In this document: piece after piece, positions 39,078 to 46,889 of the stretch | How the letters are laid out: each line of letters begins with the position of its first letter | How positions within the stretch are numbered: position 1 is the first letter of the stretch | Source of the DNA: Candidatus Zemynaea palustris | Lineage (GTDB): Bacteria; Vulcanimicrobiota; Vulcanimicrobiia; Vulcanimicrobiales; Vulcanimicrobiaceae | Length of the DNA stretch: 64,000 bases | NCBI GenBank assembly: GCA_003134695.1 | Contig: PLCB01000012.1 | Location: 62,001 to 126,000 of the forward strand | Reading direction: 5' to 3' | The notes under the pieces: generated by a model | What the model was told of the DNA's origin: nothing | Seen by the model: only the letters and a program-made list of their open reading frames with translations | Databases searched by the model: none | Translations under genes and position numbers: made by a program

Positions 39078-40181
39078 TTGTTTCAGAGCCCGAGCGTAGT
39101 TCGTTTCAAGGGGCTCGGACCCGGCTTCTGGCCGGTGACCATCGTGCTGGCGCTGCTCAGCATCGCCAACGCGTGGTACTTCCTCTACGGGAATATCGAC
39201 TGGATCATGCCGGGCGCGTCGCAGCCCGTGGCCGACCGCGCTTCCGACATCGACGGACTCTTCAAGTTCATGGCGGTGTCCAGCGGCGCGATCATGATTT
39301 TCGTCGCGGGGTACGTGATCTATTTCGCCATCGCCTTCCGCGCTCGCCCGACCGATTCGCCGGACACGATCGGCGTCCAAATTCACGACTCGCCGAAGCT
39401 CGAGCTGTGGTGGACGGTGCTCCCGGCGCTGCTGCTGATTCTCCTTACGGCGCTCAGCATCAATGTCTGGTACAAGATCTATTTCGGCACCAAAGCACCC
39501 GCCCTGACGATGGAAGTCATCGGCCATCAGTTCTATTTCGAATTCCGCTACCCCGGCCTGAAGACGTCGGTATTTTCGAAGACCGAGCCGATGCATCTGC
39601 CGGTCGGTGTGCCGGTGCGGCTCCTGATCACCTCGACCGACGTGATCCACCAGTTCTGGGTACCGGAGATTCGGCTCAAGTCGGCCGGCGTGCCGGGGCT
39701 CGTGCAGAGCCTCAACTTCACCCCGCTGCGGACCGGAACGTACGACATCGCCTGCGCCGAGTTTTGCGGCGCCGACCACAGCCTGATGCGCGGCAAGCTC
39801 GTGATCGAGCCCGTCGCCACCTTCAACAAGTGGCTCGACAGCGAGAATAAAACCGCGGCGGCCGGCGGCGGCGCGATCAACCTAGCAGGCGGGAGCGCCG
39901 GCACGGGCAAAACGCTGTTTGCGCAAAAGTGCGCCGCGTGCCACAACAACCCGCCGACGCCATTCGACCAGAAGCTCGTCGGCCCCGGACTGCTTCATAT
40001 CACCGACGACCCGGCGCACCCAACCCTGGTTACCGGCAAGACCCCGACCCCCGAGCACATCGCCGAGATCCTGCAGAACGGTTTCACCGGACCGATCGGC
40101 ACGATGCCCAACCGTCAAGCCAACGGACTCTCGGACAAAGACATCGCCAACGCCGTCGCTTACCTCACCAGCCTCAAGTAG
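39078..40181 (+). CDS. coxB: Cytochrome c oxidase subunit II with fused cytochrome c (caa3 type)
   Basis: 367 residues from TTG 39078, preceded by GGGGAG. Two membrane helices (~20-38, ~68-88) with a further hydrophobic segment at 110-132 (ELWWTVLPALLLILLTALSINV). The CuA domain has H191 (VIHQFWVPEIRL) and C226, E228, C230, H234, M237 in CAEFCGADHSLM. A C-terminal cytochrome c domain has CAACH at 285-289. Electrons therefore enter through the fused cytochrome to CuA and then to subunit I. It is the first gene of coxBACD plus one small gene. Confidence 0.97.
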   Translation: MFQSPSVVRFKGLGPGFWPVTIVLALLSIANAWYFLYGNIDWIMPGASQPVADRASDIDGLFKFMAVSSGAIMIFVAGYVIYFAIAFRARPTDSPDTIGVQIHDSPKLELWWTVLPALLLILLTALSINVWYKIYFGTKAPALTMEVIGHQFYFEFRYPGLKTSVFSKTEPMHLPVGVPVRLLITSTDVIHQFWVPEIRLKSAGVPGLVQSLNFTPLRTGTYDIACAEFCGADHSLMRGKLVIEPVATFNKWLDSENKTAAAGGGAINLAGGSAGTGKTLFAQKCAACHNNPPTPFDQKLVGPGLLHITDDPAHPTLVTGKTPTPEHIAEILQNGFTGPIGTMPNRQANGLSDKDIANAVAYLTSLK

Positions 40182-40211
40182 CCTCAGCCCCCACGTAAGG
40201 GAGATCGCAGT

Positions 40212-41942
40212 ATGCAAGCCGGAACGAGTACGACGCACGAAGCCCACGACGCTCACGATCACATCCATCCGCCACCGGAAGGGTTCGTTCGAAAGTACGT
40301 CTTTTCGCTCGACCACAAGGTGATCGGGTTCCAATACTTCTTCACCGGTTTGCTGATCATGTTCATCGCCGGGTCGTTTGCGGAACTCGTCCGCCTGCAG
40401 TTGACCGATCCCAACGGCGCGATCATGAGCCATACCGCCTACAACGAGATGTTCTCGATGCACGGCACGGCGATGGTTTGGCTGGTGCTGATTCCGCTCG
40501 TGACCGGAGCGCTCGGCAACTTCGTGATGCCGCTCCAGATCGGCGCGCGCGACGTCGCCTTTCCCTGGCTCAACATGGCGAGCTTTTGGATCTTGCCCGT
40601 CGCGGCCTTGATACTCTTCAGTTCAATGCTGTGGGGCGGCCCGCATGCCGGCTGGACCGAATATCCGCCGATCTCGTTGGCGGATGGAACGGCTGGCGCG
40701 CTCTGGTGCCTCGCGATCTTCACGATTGGGATCAGCTCGACGATGACCGGGCTCAACTTCATGGTCACGATCATGAAGATGCGCGCCCCCGGGATGACCT
40801 GGACCCGCATGCCGCTGTTCATCTGGGCCACGTTTGCGACCGCGCTGATGAACATGGTTGCGACCGTCGCGCTTTCAGTGGCCGTGGGCGCGCTCTTCCT
40901 CGAGCACGTGTTCAGCGTGCCCTTCTTTGACCCGGCCCGCGGGGGCAGCGTGGTCCTGTACCAGCACATGTTCTGGTTTTACTCGCATCCGGCGGTCTAC
41001 ATCTTCATCATACCGGCGTTCGGCGTCGTCTCGGAAGTGCTCCCGACTTTCGCCCGCAAACCGATCTTCGGCTACAAGATGATCGCGTTTTCGTCGATGG
41101 CGATCTCGATCTTGGCGTTTACGGTCTGGATGCACCACATGTTCCCGAGCGGCATCGCTCCCTGGCTGCAGCTGCCGTTCATGATTTTGACGTACGCGAT
41201 CGGCATCCCGACGGGAATCAAGATTTTCTCGTGGATGGCGACGATCTGGGGCGGCCGGATCCACTTCACGAGTTCCATGCTCTACGCGCTCGGCTTCCTG
41301 ATCACGTTCACCTTCGGCGGGCTCAGCGGCATCTTCTTGGCCTCGGTCCCAGTCGATCTTCACATGCACGGCACCGTTTTCGTCGTCGGACACTTCCACT
41401 ACGTGGTCGCCGGCGGCGCGGTGATGGGCTTCCTCGCCGCCGTCCCCTACTGGTACCCGAAGGCCACCGGCCGGATGCTGAACGAACGGCTCGCGCAGCT
41501 CGGCTTCTGGTTGTTCTTCATCGGCCTCAACGGGACGTTCTTGCCGATGCACTGGCTCGGACTCGAAGGTATGCCGCGTCGGACCGCGACCTATGCGGGC
41601 TTCGCTAAGGCCTTTCCGGATGCGGTGTTCTGGAATCAATTCGAGACGGCGTTCTCATTCCTGATGGCTGCTGCGATCGGGCTGCTGGCGTTCAACGTCA
41701 TTTGGAGCCTGCGCCACGGGACGCTCGCCGGAATCAACCCCTGGGGCGCGCGCACGCTCGAGTGGACGATCAGCTCGCCCCCGCCGTACTACAACTTCAA
41801 GAAGATCCCGCAGGTGTTCGACCGCCCGTACAACTTCGACCAACCCTTGCCGTATCGCAATACCGACAACGAACTCGACGAGTTCCCTGAGTTCGGTAGG
41901 GTCCTCATGCCGATCCCACAGCCCGTCGGCGCCGGAGCGTAG
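40212..41942 (+). CDS. coxA: Cytochrome c oxidase subunit I (A2-type haem-copper oxidase)
   Basis: 576 residues with 12 or more membrane helices. Low-spin haem ligand His is in MFSMHGTAMVW. The CuB/Tyr loop reads WFYSHPAVYIFIIPAFG: YSHPAVY in place of GHPEVY marks the A2 subfamily, in which the proton-channel Glu is replaced by the Tyr-Ser pair. The CuB histidines continue in WMHHMF, and HGTVFVVGHFHYVVAGG carries the high-spin haem ligand and second haem a ligand. It is the catalytic O2-reducing subunit in the cytoplasmic membrane. Confidence 0.98.
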   Translation: MQAGTSTTHEAHDAHDHIHPPPEGFVRKYVFSLDHKVIGFQYFFTGLLIMFIAGSFAELVRLQLTDPNGAIMSHTAYNEMFSMHGTAMVWLVLIPLVTGALGNFVMPLQIGARDVAFPWLNMASFWILPVAALILFSSMLWGGPHAGWTEYPPISLADGTAGALWCLAIFTIGISSTMTGLNFMVTIMKMRAPGMTWTRMPLFIWATFATALMNMVATVALSVAVGALFLEHVFSVPFFDPARGGSVVLYQHMFWFYSHPAVYIFIIPAFGVVSEVLPTFARKPIFGYKMIAFSSMAISILAFTVWMHHMFPSGIAPWLQLPFMILTYAIGIPTGIKIFSWMATIWGGRIHFTSSMLYALGFLITFTFGGLSGIFLASVPVDLHMHGTVFVVGHFHYVVAGGAVMGFLAAVPYWYPKATGRMLNERLAQLGFWLFFIGLNGTFLPMHWLGLEGMPRRTATYAGFAKAFPDAVFWNQFETAFSFLMAAAIGLLAFNVIWSLRHGTLAGINPWGARTLEWTISSPPPYYNFKKIPQVFDRPYNFDQPLPYRNTDNELDEFPEFGRVLMPIPQPVGAGA

Positions 41943-41945
41943 CGG

Positions 41946-42581
41946 ATGGCGGCTGCGGCGGCCCAGCACCTCAGCGGGCACGATGCGATTGCTGCCCGCT
42001 ATCGCGACGTCGACCCCGTCTATGGCGAAACGCGCGACATCAGGCTGCTGGGGTTCGTCTTCTTCCTGCTCAGCGACTGCATCCTGTTCTCGTCGTTCAT
42101 CTTTGCGTACGTGTATCTGCGCATCTCCGCGCCGGCCTGGCCGCCCTTCCTGGGCGGCCATCAGCTCCCATGGTTCGACACGAGCTTCGCGGCGATGAAC
42201 TCGATCGTGCTGTTCGGCTCAGGGGTGACGATGCACTTCGCCCTCGAGAACTGGAAGCACCTCAACAAAGCGAAGTTCAACGGATGGCTGATCGCGACGA
42301 TCGTGCTGGGCATCGGCTTCCTGCTCGGTCAAGCGCACGAATACTCGGTCGTGGGCATCTCCTGGACAGGTACCACGATGGGTGCGTCGTTCTTCACCTT
42401 GACCGGGATGCACGGGTTTCACGTCTTCGCCGGCGTCTGCTACCTGACCATATTGGGCCTACAGGCGAATCGCGGCACGTACACCGGCTCCAAGTATTTC
42501 GGGTTGACGGCGGGGACGCTTTACTGGCACTTCGTCGACGTGATCTGGGTCTTTCTATTTTTCCTATTCTATATATGGTGA
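41946..42581 (+). CDS. coxC: Cytochrome c oxidase subunit III
   Basis: 211 residues, starting 3 bases after coxA. Five hydrophobic helices include LGFVFFLLSDCILFSSFIFAYVYL and TGMHGFHVFAGVCYLTILG, ending in the conserved GTLYWHFVDVIWVFLFFLFYIW. The opening lacks the two extra N-terminal helices of mitochondrial subunit III, as in quinol-oxidase-like or caa3 forms. Its stop touches the start of coxD. Confidence 0.96.
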   Translation: MAAAAAQHLSGHDAIAARYRDVDPVYGETRDIRLLGFVFFLLSDCILFSSFIFAYVYLRISAPAWPPFLGGHQLPWFDTSFAAMNSIVLFGSGVTMHFALENWKHLNKAKFNGWLIATIVLGIGFLLGQAHEYSVVGISWTGTTMGASFFTLTGMHGFHVFAGVCYLTILGLQANRGTYTGSKYFGLTAGTLYWHFVDVIWVFLFFLFYIW

Positions 42582-42584
42582 GTG

Positions 42585-42785
42585 ATGAACGAAGCAGTCA
42601 TTGAAAGAGGCATCGCGCTCGTGGGCGCGATCCTCGTCGGGGTCACGGCGATCGTTCAACTGAGGAACGATTGGGCGGCGCACGGGCTCGACGCCGGCCT
42701 CACCAAGGTCTTACTCGGGCTGATGGCGCTCGGCTGCGTGCTGGCGTTGCTGGCCGCGGTCAATGTCTTGGGAGTACGTACATGA
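42585..42785 (+). CDS. coxD: Small membrane subunit of caa3 oxidase (subunit IV-like)
   Basis: 66 residues from ATG 42585 (GTG 42582 is the alternative). Two membrane helices, IALVGAILVGVTAIVQL and GLMALGCVLALLAAVNVLG, are joined by a short polar loop. Position after coxC and size agree with the small subunit IV that aids assembly of caa3 oxidases, though sequence similarity in this class is low. It overlaps the next gene by 4 bases. Confidence 0.75.
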   Translation: MNEAVIERGIALVGAILVGVTAIVQLRNDWAAHGLDAGLTKVLLGLMALGCVLALLAAVNVLGVRT

Positions 42786-42994
42786 GTCACGATGCGCATA
42801 CCACGGCCAACGGTCACCCACCGCTCCTCCCGGCGACGACCGAAATCTCGGCGGGCGTTAAGTTCTTGGTGCTCTTGGGGGTCCTGGCCTCGATCATGCA
42901 GGGCTCGTTCGTGGTTTCGGCCTCGGCCTTCGGGCGCGTTTGGCCCGCGGCCGACTCGGCGAAGGTCCAGCTGCCCCCCGCCACGCTCAAGTAG
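42782..42994 (+). CDS. Small single-helix membrane protein in the cox operon
   Basis: 70 residues from ATG 42782, overlapping coxD by 4 bases. A polar N-terminus (MSHDAHTTANGHPPLLPATTE) with three His precedes one membrane helix (GVKFLVLLGVLASIMQGSFVVSASAFGRVW) and a short tail. I recognise no family. Strict coupling to coxD implies a role in oxidase assembly or as an extra small subunit. It is convergent with the gene at 42995, with no bases between them. Confidence 0.6.
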   Translation: MSHDAHTTANGHPPLLPATTEISAGVKFLVLLGVLASIMQGSFVVSASAFGRVWPAADSAKVQLPPATLK

Positions 42995-43576
42995 TTAACG
43001 AAAGCGCGAGGCGCGGCGCTCCGAGTCCTGCGCGATCCCGACTCCGAAGGGAGCGATTTCGGCGGGGAGGACGCCGGTGGGACGGCCGTCGATCTTGTGG
43101 ATGCCACCGTGCCGGCTGAACTCGACCAGCACGGGCCACAGTTCGCGTTTTCCGATCGACCTCGGCCACTCGCGCAGCGGCCATTCGCCGAGCGTCTTCC
43201 GGTCGGCGCCGAGAACGGCGACGTAATATTCCGGCTGCGCCGTCGGCGAAGCGCGGTACCGGATGTAGCCATCGACGGTGTAGATCGGCGCGAACGTCTC
43301 GAGCACCGCGTGCGCGGACGGCACGATCAACGCGATCGAGTACGCCAAGAAAGCGATCGCGGCGAAAGCGAAGATCGGCGCGAGCATGAGCGCGATCTCC
43401 TGTTGTCGCAACAGCAGGCCGATCGGCAAAAGCGCGAAGAACACCGCGACGATCAACGGCTCGATCGCGATGGTCAAGCGTCCTAAGAATCCACGCAGCA
43501 CGACGCGGCGCTCGGCGCGAGTCCAGGCTCGCCAGGCGACGTCCGAGGGGTGCCACTCCCGCTGATGGCGGCCCAT
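42995..43576 (-). CDS. Membrane protein of unknown function
   Basis: 193 residues from ATG 43576; earlier codons are Arg-rich and unlikely. Two adjacent membrane helices, LTIAIEPLIVAVFFALLPIGLLL and LMLAPIFAFAAIAFLAYSIALIV, are followed by a soluble domain of about 110 residues (FAPIYTVDGYIRYRASPTAQPEYYVAVLGADRKTLGEWP) with beta-strand character. No family is recognised. It is divergent from the SCO gene, so a role at the membrane near the oxidase is possible but unproven. Confidence 0.6.
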   Translation of the reverse strand: MGRHQREWHPSDVAWRAWTRAERRVVLRGFLGRLTIAIEPLIVAVFFALLPIGLLLRQQEIALMLAPIFAFAAIAFLAYSIALIVPSAHAVLETFAPIYTVDGYIRYRASPTAQPEYYVAVLGADRKTLGEWPLREWPRSIGKRELWPVLVEFSRHGGIHKIDGRPTGVLPAEIAPFGVGIAQDSERRASRFR

Positions 43577-43675
43577 ATATGTCCGCCGTCGCTTCCAAGT
43601 CGTGCGGGGGCGCTCCTCTCCTGGGCAGTCCCCGGCGGTAGTTCGAAGCGCGGCCGCGAAACCTCCTGACGAACG

Positions 43676-44680
43676 ATGAACCGGCGCCTTATTCAACTTA
43701 CGCTGTGCAGCCTACTCTTGGCGGCCGTGCTTCGGTTCGGAGCCGCCTCGGCTCATCCGGAGCGCGTCAAGGGCGTGGTCCTCACCGTCCTGGCCGAGCG
43801 CCGCGAAGCCGTCGTGCGCCTCGATGCCTCCGGTTCAAAGCCCGCGTTGACGACGCTGTTCCGGCTCTCGCCGAAGATCGACGCCGCTTCGTTACACGAA
43901 GGCGAGCGCATCGTCGCGGGCGTCGAACAGGTTCCCGACGGCTTGCTGCTCGACAACGTTCGCGTCGTCCCCGCGACGCCGCCGCGGAGCGTCTTGCGGA
44001 GCGTCCACCAGCTACAGGTCGGCGACCAAATGCCGGCGACCCGATTCGTCGACCAATTCGGGCGCGGGTTCGACTTCGCCGACTTCCGCGGCAAGTCGGT
44101 CGTCCTCGCCTTCATCTACACCCGTTGCCGCGACCCCAAAGAGTGTCCGCTGATCTCGAGCAACTTCCACGTGCTGCAGACCCGCTTTGCGAACGGCCCC
44201 TACCATTTGGTCGAGATGACGCTCGATCCGAACTTCGACCGGCCAGCCGTCCTCGCTCGCTACGGTGCACTTTTCGGTGCCGACGGCGCGCACTGGACGC
44301 TTGGCACCGGCGACCCCGGCAGCGTGCTCGACTTCGCCTTGCGGTTTGGTCTGGATCCGTTTGCCGATCCGCGCGTCGGGCTGATCCACACCGAACGCAC
44401 GGTGCTCGTCGATCCCAACGGGAAGATCGTCGATTTCATGGATCAAGCCGGTTGGAATGCCGCCGACGTCATCGCGCGACTGCAAGCGGCCGAATCGCAC
44501 TCCTCCAACGTGCTCGCGCGCCTGGATTTCGAACTCTCGAAAGTCGCCGTCGCCGTTTGCGGTGACAGGGTCGCGGGTTTCTCCGGCTTGGAAGATCTCG
44601 CGATCGTCCTAGTCATCTTCGGCGCCGGCGGTTGGTTCTTGCAGCGCGTGGCGCGCAAGATCTTCGCCGAACAGATTTGA
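43676..44680 (+). CDS. SCO1/SenC-like copper chaperone with extra N-terminal and C-terminal parts
   Basis: 334 residues. A signal peptide (~1-26) precedes a small beta domain (VKGVVLTVLAERREAVVRLD, ~30-100) like the CusF-type insertion seen in some SCO proteins. The thioredoxin-fold SCO domain follows with the copper motif in FIYTRCRDPKECPLISSNF, where the Cys residues are five apart rather than the classical three. The distal His is in GLIHTERTVLVDPNGKIVDF. A C-terminal membrane helix (LEDLAIVLVIFGAGGWFLQRV) anchors it. SCO proteins insert copper into CuA of the subunit II encoded nearby. Confidence 0.88.
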   Translation: MNRRLIQLTLCSLLLAAVLRFGAASAHPERVKGVVLTVLAERREAVVRLDASGSKPALTTLFRLSPKIDAASLHEGERIVAGVEQVPDGLLLDNVRVVPATPPRSVLRSVHQLQVGDQMPATRFVDQFGRGFDFADFRGKSVVLAFIYTRCRDPKECPLISSNFHVLQTRFANGPYHLVEMTLDPNFDRPAVLARYGALFGADGAHWTLGTGDPGSVLDFALRFGLDPFADPRVGLIHTERTVLVDPNGKIVDFMDQAGWNAADVIARLQAAESHSSNVLARLDFELSKVAVAVCGDRVAGFSGLEDLAIVLVIFGAGGWFLQRVARKIFAEQI

Positions 44681-44799
44681 GCGGCCATGGCCGCCATCGT
44701 CGGCGCGGGTGTGCCGGAGAGCGGCAATCCGTCGCCGAAGGCTTAACTAGCTCAGGCGGTGCCGGCTCAGCGATTTCACCGGGTGCTCGGGAGACATAC

Positions 44800-45096
44800 A
44801 TGAACGACGACGACAAGACCATTTCTCGCGGCGGAATGATCCAAAAATTGGCCCTCGCGCCGATCGCGATCGGCGCTCTTGTGGCGCTCCGGGCGGAGGC
44901 TGACGCAGCCGCCTCGGTCGATCAAAAGACCGCCGCCTACCAGACCCACCCCAGCGGCAGCAAGAAGTGCTCGGGTTGCTCGCTCTTCATTCCGGCCAAG
45001 ACCAACCCGATGAAGTCTCCCGGGACTTGCAAGCTCGTGAAGGGATCGATCCAGCCCAACGGCTACTGCAAGTTCTTTTCGGCCAAGGCGCACTGA
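44800..45096 (+). CDS. High-potential iron-sulphur protein (HiPIP)
   Basis: 98 residues from ATG 44800. A leader of about 38 residues has a hydrophobic stretch (IQKLALAPIAIGALVAL) preceded by SRGG, weakly Tat-like. The mature part has the four cluster cysteines C57, C60, C77 and C90 in KKCSGCSLFIP, GTCKLV and GYCKFF, the HiPIP order for one [4Fe-4S] cluster of high potential. HiPIPs deliver electrons from bc1-type complexes to terminal oxidases. Here it lies downstream of caa3 and SCO genes and could donate to the oxidase. Confidence 0.93.
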   Translation: MNDDDKTISRGGMIQKLALAPIAIGALVALRAEADAAASVDQKTAAYQTHPSGSKKCSGCSLFIPAKTNPMKSPGTCKLVKGSIQPNGYCKFFSAKAH

Positions 45097-45100
45097 GGAA

Positions 45101-45137
45101 ACCCTGCCGCTCCCCTAGCGGGGACGTGGAGCAGGGT
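45101..45137 (+). terminator. Terminator-like hairpin after HiPIP
   Basis: ACCCTGC (45101-45107) pairs with GCAGGGT (45131-45137), and the interior CTCC/GGAG and CCCC/GGGG segments extend the stem. No T run follows. It lies 5 bases after the HiPIP stop. Confidence 0.55.
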
Positions 45138-45196
45138 CGTTCAGGGGAGGGCGTTGTGGGATACGCTCCATCGGCCCTTCGCAACGCTTAGGCGGC

Positions 45197-45262
45197 CCCG
45201 GAACCGGTTCCGGGACATCAAAACCACTCCCTGGAGTACCACCGGCTCCTCGGTCCCGGAAC
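45197..45262. repeat. 18-base perfect palindrome with an alternative downstream pairing partner
   Basis: CCCGGAACCGGTTCCGGG at 45197-45214 is perfectly self-complementary. Its right half GTTCCGGGA (45207-45215) can instead pair with TCCCGGAAC at 45254-45262, giving a mutually exclusive larger hairpin. The region 45138-45310 carries no gene and separates two convergent genes. Confidence 0.5.
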
Positions 45263-45310
45263 GAACGGGGTTCGCCGACAGGCGAGGCCAGGCTCCGCCG
45301 GGCCGGGGCG

Positions 45311-45502
45311 CTATTTGCGAGTGTCTTTTGGGCTGGCCGGCGCCTCTCGTGCGGCCTTGTTGATAGCAAGCTCATCGGCCGACGGATAGGTGGACCATCC
45401 GCCACGGTTCCAACGACCGTCGGTAAAATAGCTGCCCGCAGTCTTCCCGTTGGCGGGCTTGGTGAAGACGTCCTGATCGGGGCTGGGTTTGTCGGAAGGC
45501 AC
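45311..45502 (-). CDS. Small hypothetical protein
   Basis: 63 residues from GTG 45502, with AGGAG seven bases upstream; the longer frame to 45568 has Arg/His-rich low-quality codons. The sequence is hydrophilic and mentions no known motif (PSPDQDVFTKPANGKTAGSY, WNRGGWSTYPSADELAINKA). It is followed downstream by the palindrome region. Region 45503-45678 upstream holds no convincing gene. Confidence 0.5.
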   Translation of the reverse strand: MPSDKPSPDQDVFTKPANGKTAGSYFTDGRWNRGGWSTYPSADELAINKAAREAPASPKDTRK

Positions 45503-45678
45503 GATGTGACTCCTGTCGTGAGGGCGCTGGTGGGGTGCTGGAGTACAGCGGCTCGATGATGCCATCATTATACATGCGGTGTGGCTACCCTACCTCGTCC
45601 GCCTTGAGTTTCGACCTTCTTCGAACAAGCGTTCGCTGTAGCGGGGTTCGCGGCAAACGCGCGCCGAATAGTGGCGCA

Positions 45679-45993
45679 ATGGCTAGCCAAGACGAGGTGC
45701 GTGAAGCGCTCCGAGAGGTTCAGGACCCGGAACTCATGATGAGCATGGTCGATCTCGGGCTCATCTACCGGATCGACGTCGCCGGCGAACACGACGAGGA
45801 CGTGACCGTCACGATGACCTTCACGTCGCCGATGTGTCCGGTCGGCCCTCAGTTCAAGAAGTCGGTCGAGGATAAGGTCATGTCGGTCGAAGGCGTCAAG
45901 TCGGTGAAGGTGGAGATCACCTTCATTCCGCCGTGGGACCCTCGAATCATGGCCAGCGAAGACGCGAAATTCGATCTCGGGATCTGGTTCTAG
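45679..45993 (+). CDS. MIP18/DUF59 (SufT/PaaD-like) iron-sulphur assembly protein
   Basis: 104 residues from ATG 45679. The DUF59 motif is complete: EALREVQDPELMMSMVDLGLIYRIDV, then VTMTFTSPMCPVGPQFKKSVEDKV with the conserved Cys, and a C-terminal PPWDPRIMASEDAKFDLGIW. These proteins help mature Fe-S clusters, often acting beside suf genes; none is in the window. It may serve NarG/NarH or MoaA. It overlaps the convergent PPOX gene by 4 bases. Confidence 0.92.
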   Translation: MASQDEVREALREVQDPELMMSMVDLGLIYRIDVAGEHDEDVTVTMTFTSPMCPVGPQFKKSVEDKVMSVEGVKSVKVEITFIPPWDPRIMASEDAKFDLGIWF

Positions 45994-46469
45994 CGAACCC
46001 GCAACAATTCTACGATCGCGTCGGCACCGAGGTCGTGTGCGGAGGCGAAACCCAAAACGAGACGGCCGCTTACGGGCTCGAGCGAGATCGCTTGAAAATC
46101 GGGCAACGCCCGTAACGTGCGCACGGTCGCGCCATGACGAGACTCGAGCGCCGACCAGATGGCGCTGGCTCGCGCGGATCCGGGCGCGTTTGTCTGCGCT
46201 GTTACGCCGATGGTGAAGCGAGCTCGCGCGTATGCGTCGGGCTGCTCGGCGTCGTCGTCGACCAAGAGTAACGACGCAGGCCGACGCGCCAAGAGGTTGG
46301 CTGTGTGCGCGGCAAGCCGGCTCACCACTACGCCGAAAGCGCCGTCCACGGACGCGAACGGCACGTAGCTTACGGACGGAATCCCGCTCTGATCGACGGT
46401 GCCGAGCGCGAGCCACCGTTTCGCTGAAATAAGGCGACCTGCCTCCGGTCGTGGGTCCTCGCCGTCCAT
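45990..46469 (-). CDS. Pyridoxamine-phosphate-oxidase-like FMN protein (HugZ-like)
   Basis: 159 residues from ATG 46469. The split-barrel fold shows KRWLALGTVDQSGIPSVSYVPFASVDGAFGVVVSRLAAHTANLLARRPASLLL, matching the FMN-binding region of pyridoxamine oxidase and HugZ haem-degrading proteins. The C-terminal part RALPDFQAISLEPVSGRLVLGFASAHDLGA fits the same family. It shares one base with the stop of the upstream gene at 46469, so the two are co-transcribed. Substrate (flavin, haem or F420-linked) is unknown. Confidence 0.85.
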   Translation of the reverse strand: MDGEDPRPEAGRLISAKRWLALGTVDQSGIPSVSYVPFASVDGAFGVVVSRLAAHTANLLARRPASLLLVDDDAEQPDAYARARFTIGVTAQTNAPGSARASAIWSALESRHGATVRTLRALPDFQAISLEPVSGRLVLGFASAHDLGADAIVELLRVR

Positions 46470-46840
46470 TACTGTTTAACCGTTTGAAATCTTCCCGATG
46501 CGTCCGGCCGGAAAATGGGCGGCCCGGTAAAGGCCAGACGGCGCATCCAAAGCAACCTGTACCAAAAAGCGGGGTCGAAGATCGGTGCTCGCGACTCGTC
46601 CGCCGTCGACACCATCGCATAAAGTTCGTAGGTCGCGTTTGGTTTTAGGATCAGTTGCAAGGCGGTGTACCCGCCGCTGGAGGGGCCGACGCGCGCCTCT
46701 TCGATCTGGGAGTGACGAATACGTAGGATGACATCGTTGCCCGGCTCGAGCGACAGTTCGATTCCGACAGCCGGAATCTGCCCCATTTGCCGGGCAAAAT
46801 CATCGGTGACATAACCGATCAACGATTGTCCCGAGTTCAT
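46469..46840 (-). CDS. Hypothetical protein co-transcribed with the PPOX-like gene
   Basis: 123 residues from ATG 46840; a further 17 codons upstream are possible. Beta-rich: ELSLEPGNDVILRIRHSQIEEARVGPSSGGYTALQLILKPNATYELYAMV, with a C-terminal helix and IFDPAFWYRLLWMRRLAF. No motif is recognised. Its TAA overlaps the ATG of the next gene by one base, so both products are probably made together. It is divergent from the DUF2321 gene. Confidence 0.6.
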   Translation of the reverse strand: MNSGQSLIGYVTDDFARQMGQIPAVGIELSLEPGNDVILRIRHSQIEEARVGPSSGGYTALQLILKPNATYELYAMVSTADESRAPIFDPAFWYRLLWMRRLAFTGPPIFRPDASGRFQTVKQ

Positions 46841-46889
46841 GACCTCGTCGTCCTTTCGTGGCTCGGAATCAAGAGTATGTATCGGCGGC

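Noticed and set aside
45311-45568. 85-codon version of the small gene at 45.4 kb
   Set aside because: GTG 45502 has AGGAG at the right distance; the 22 upstream codons are low quality.
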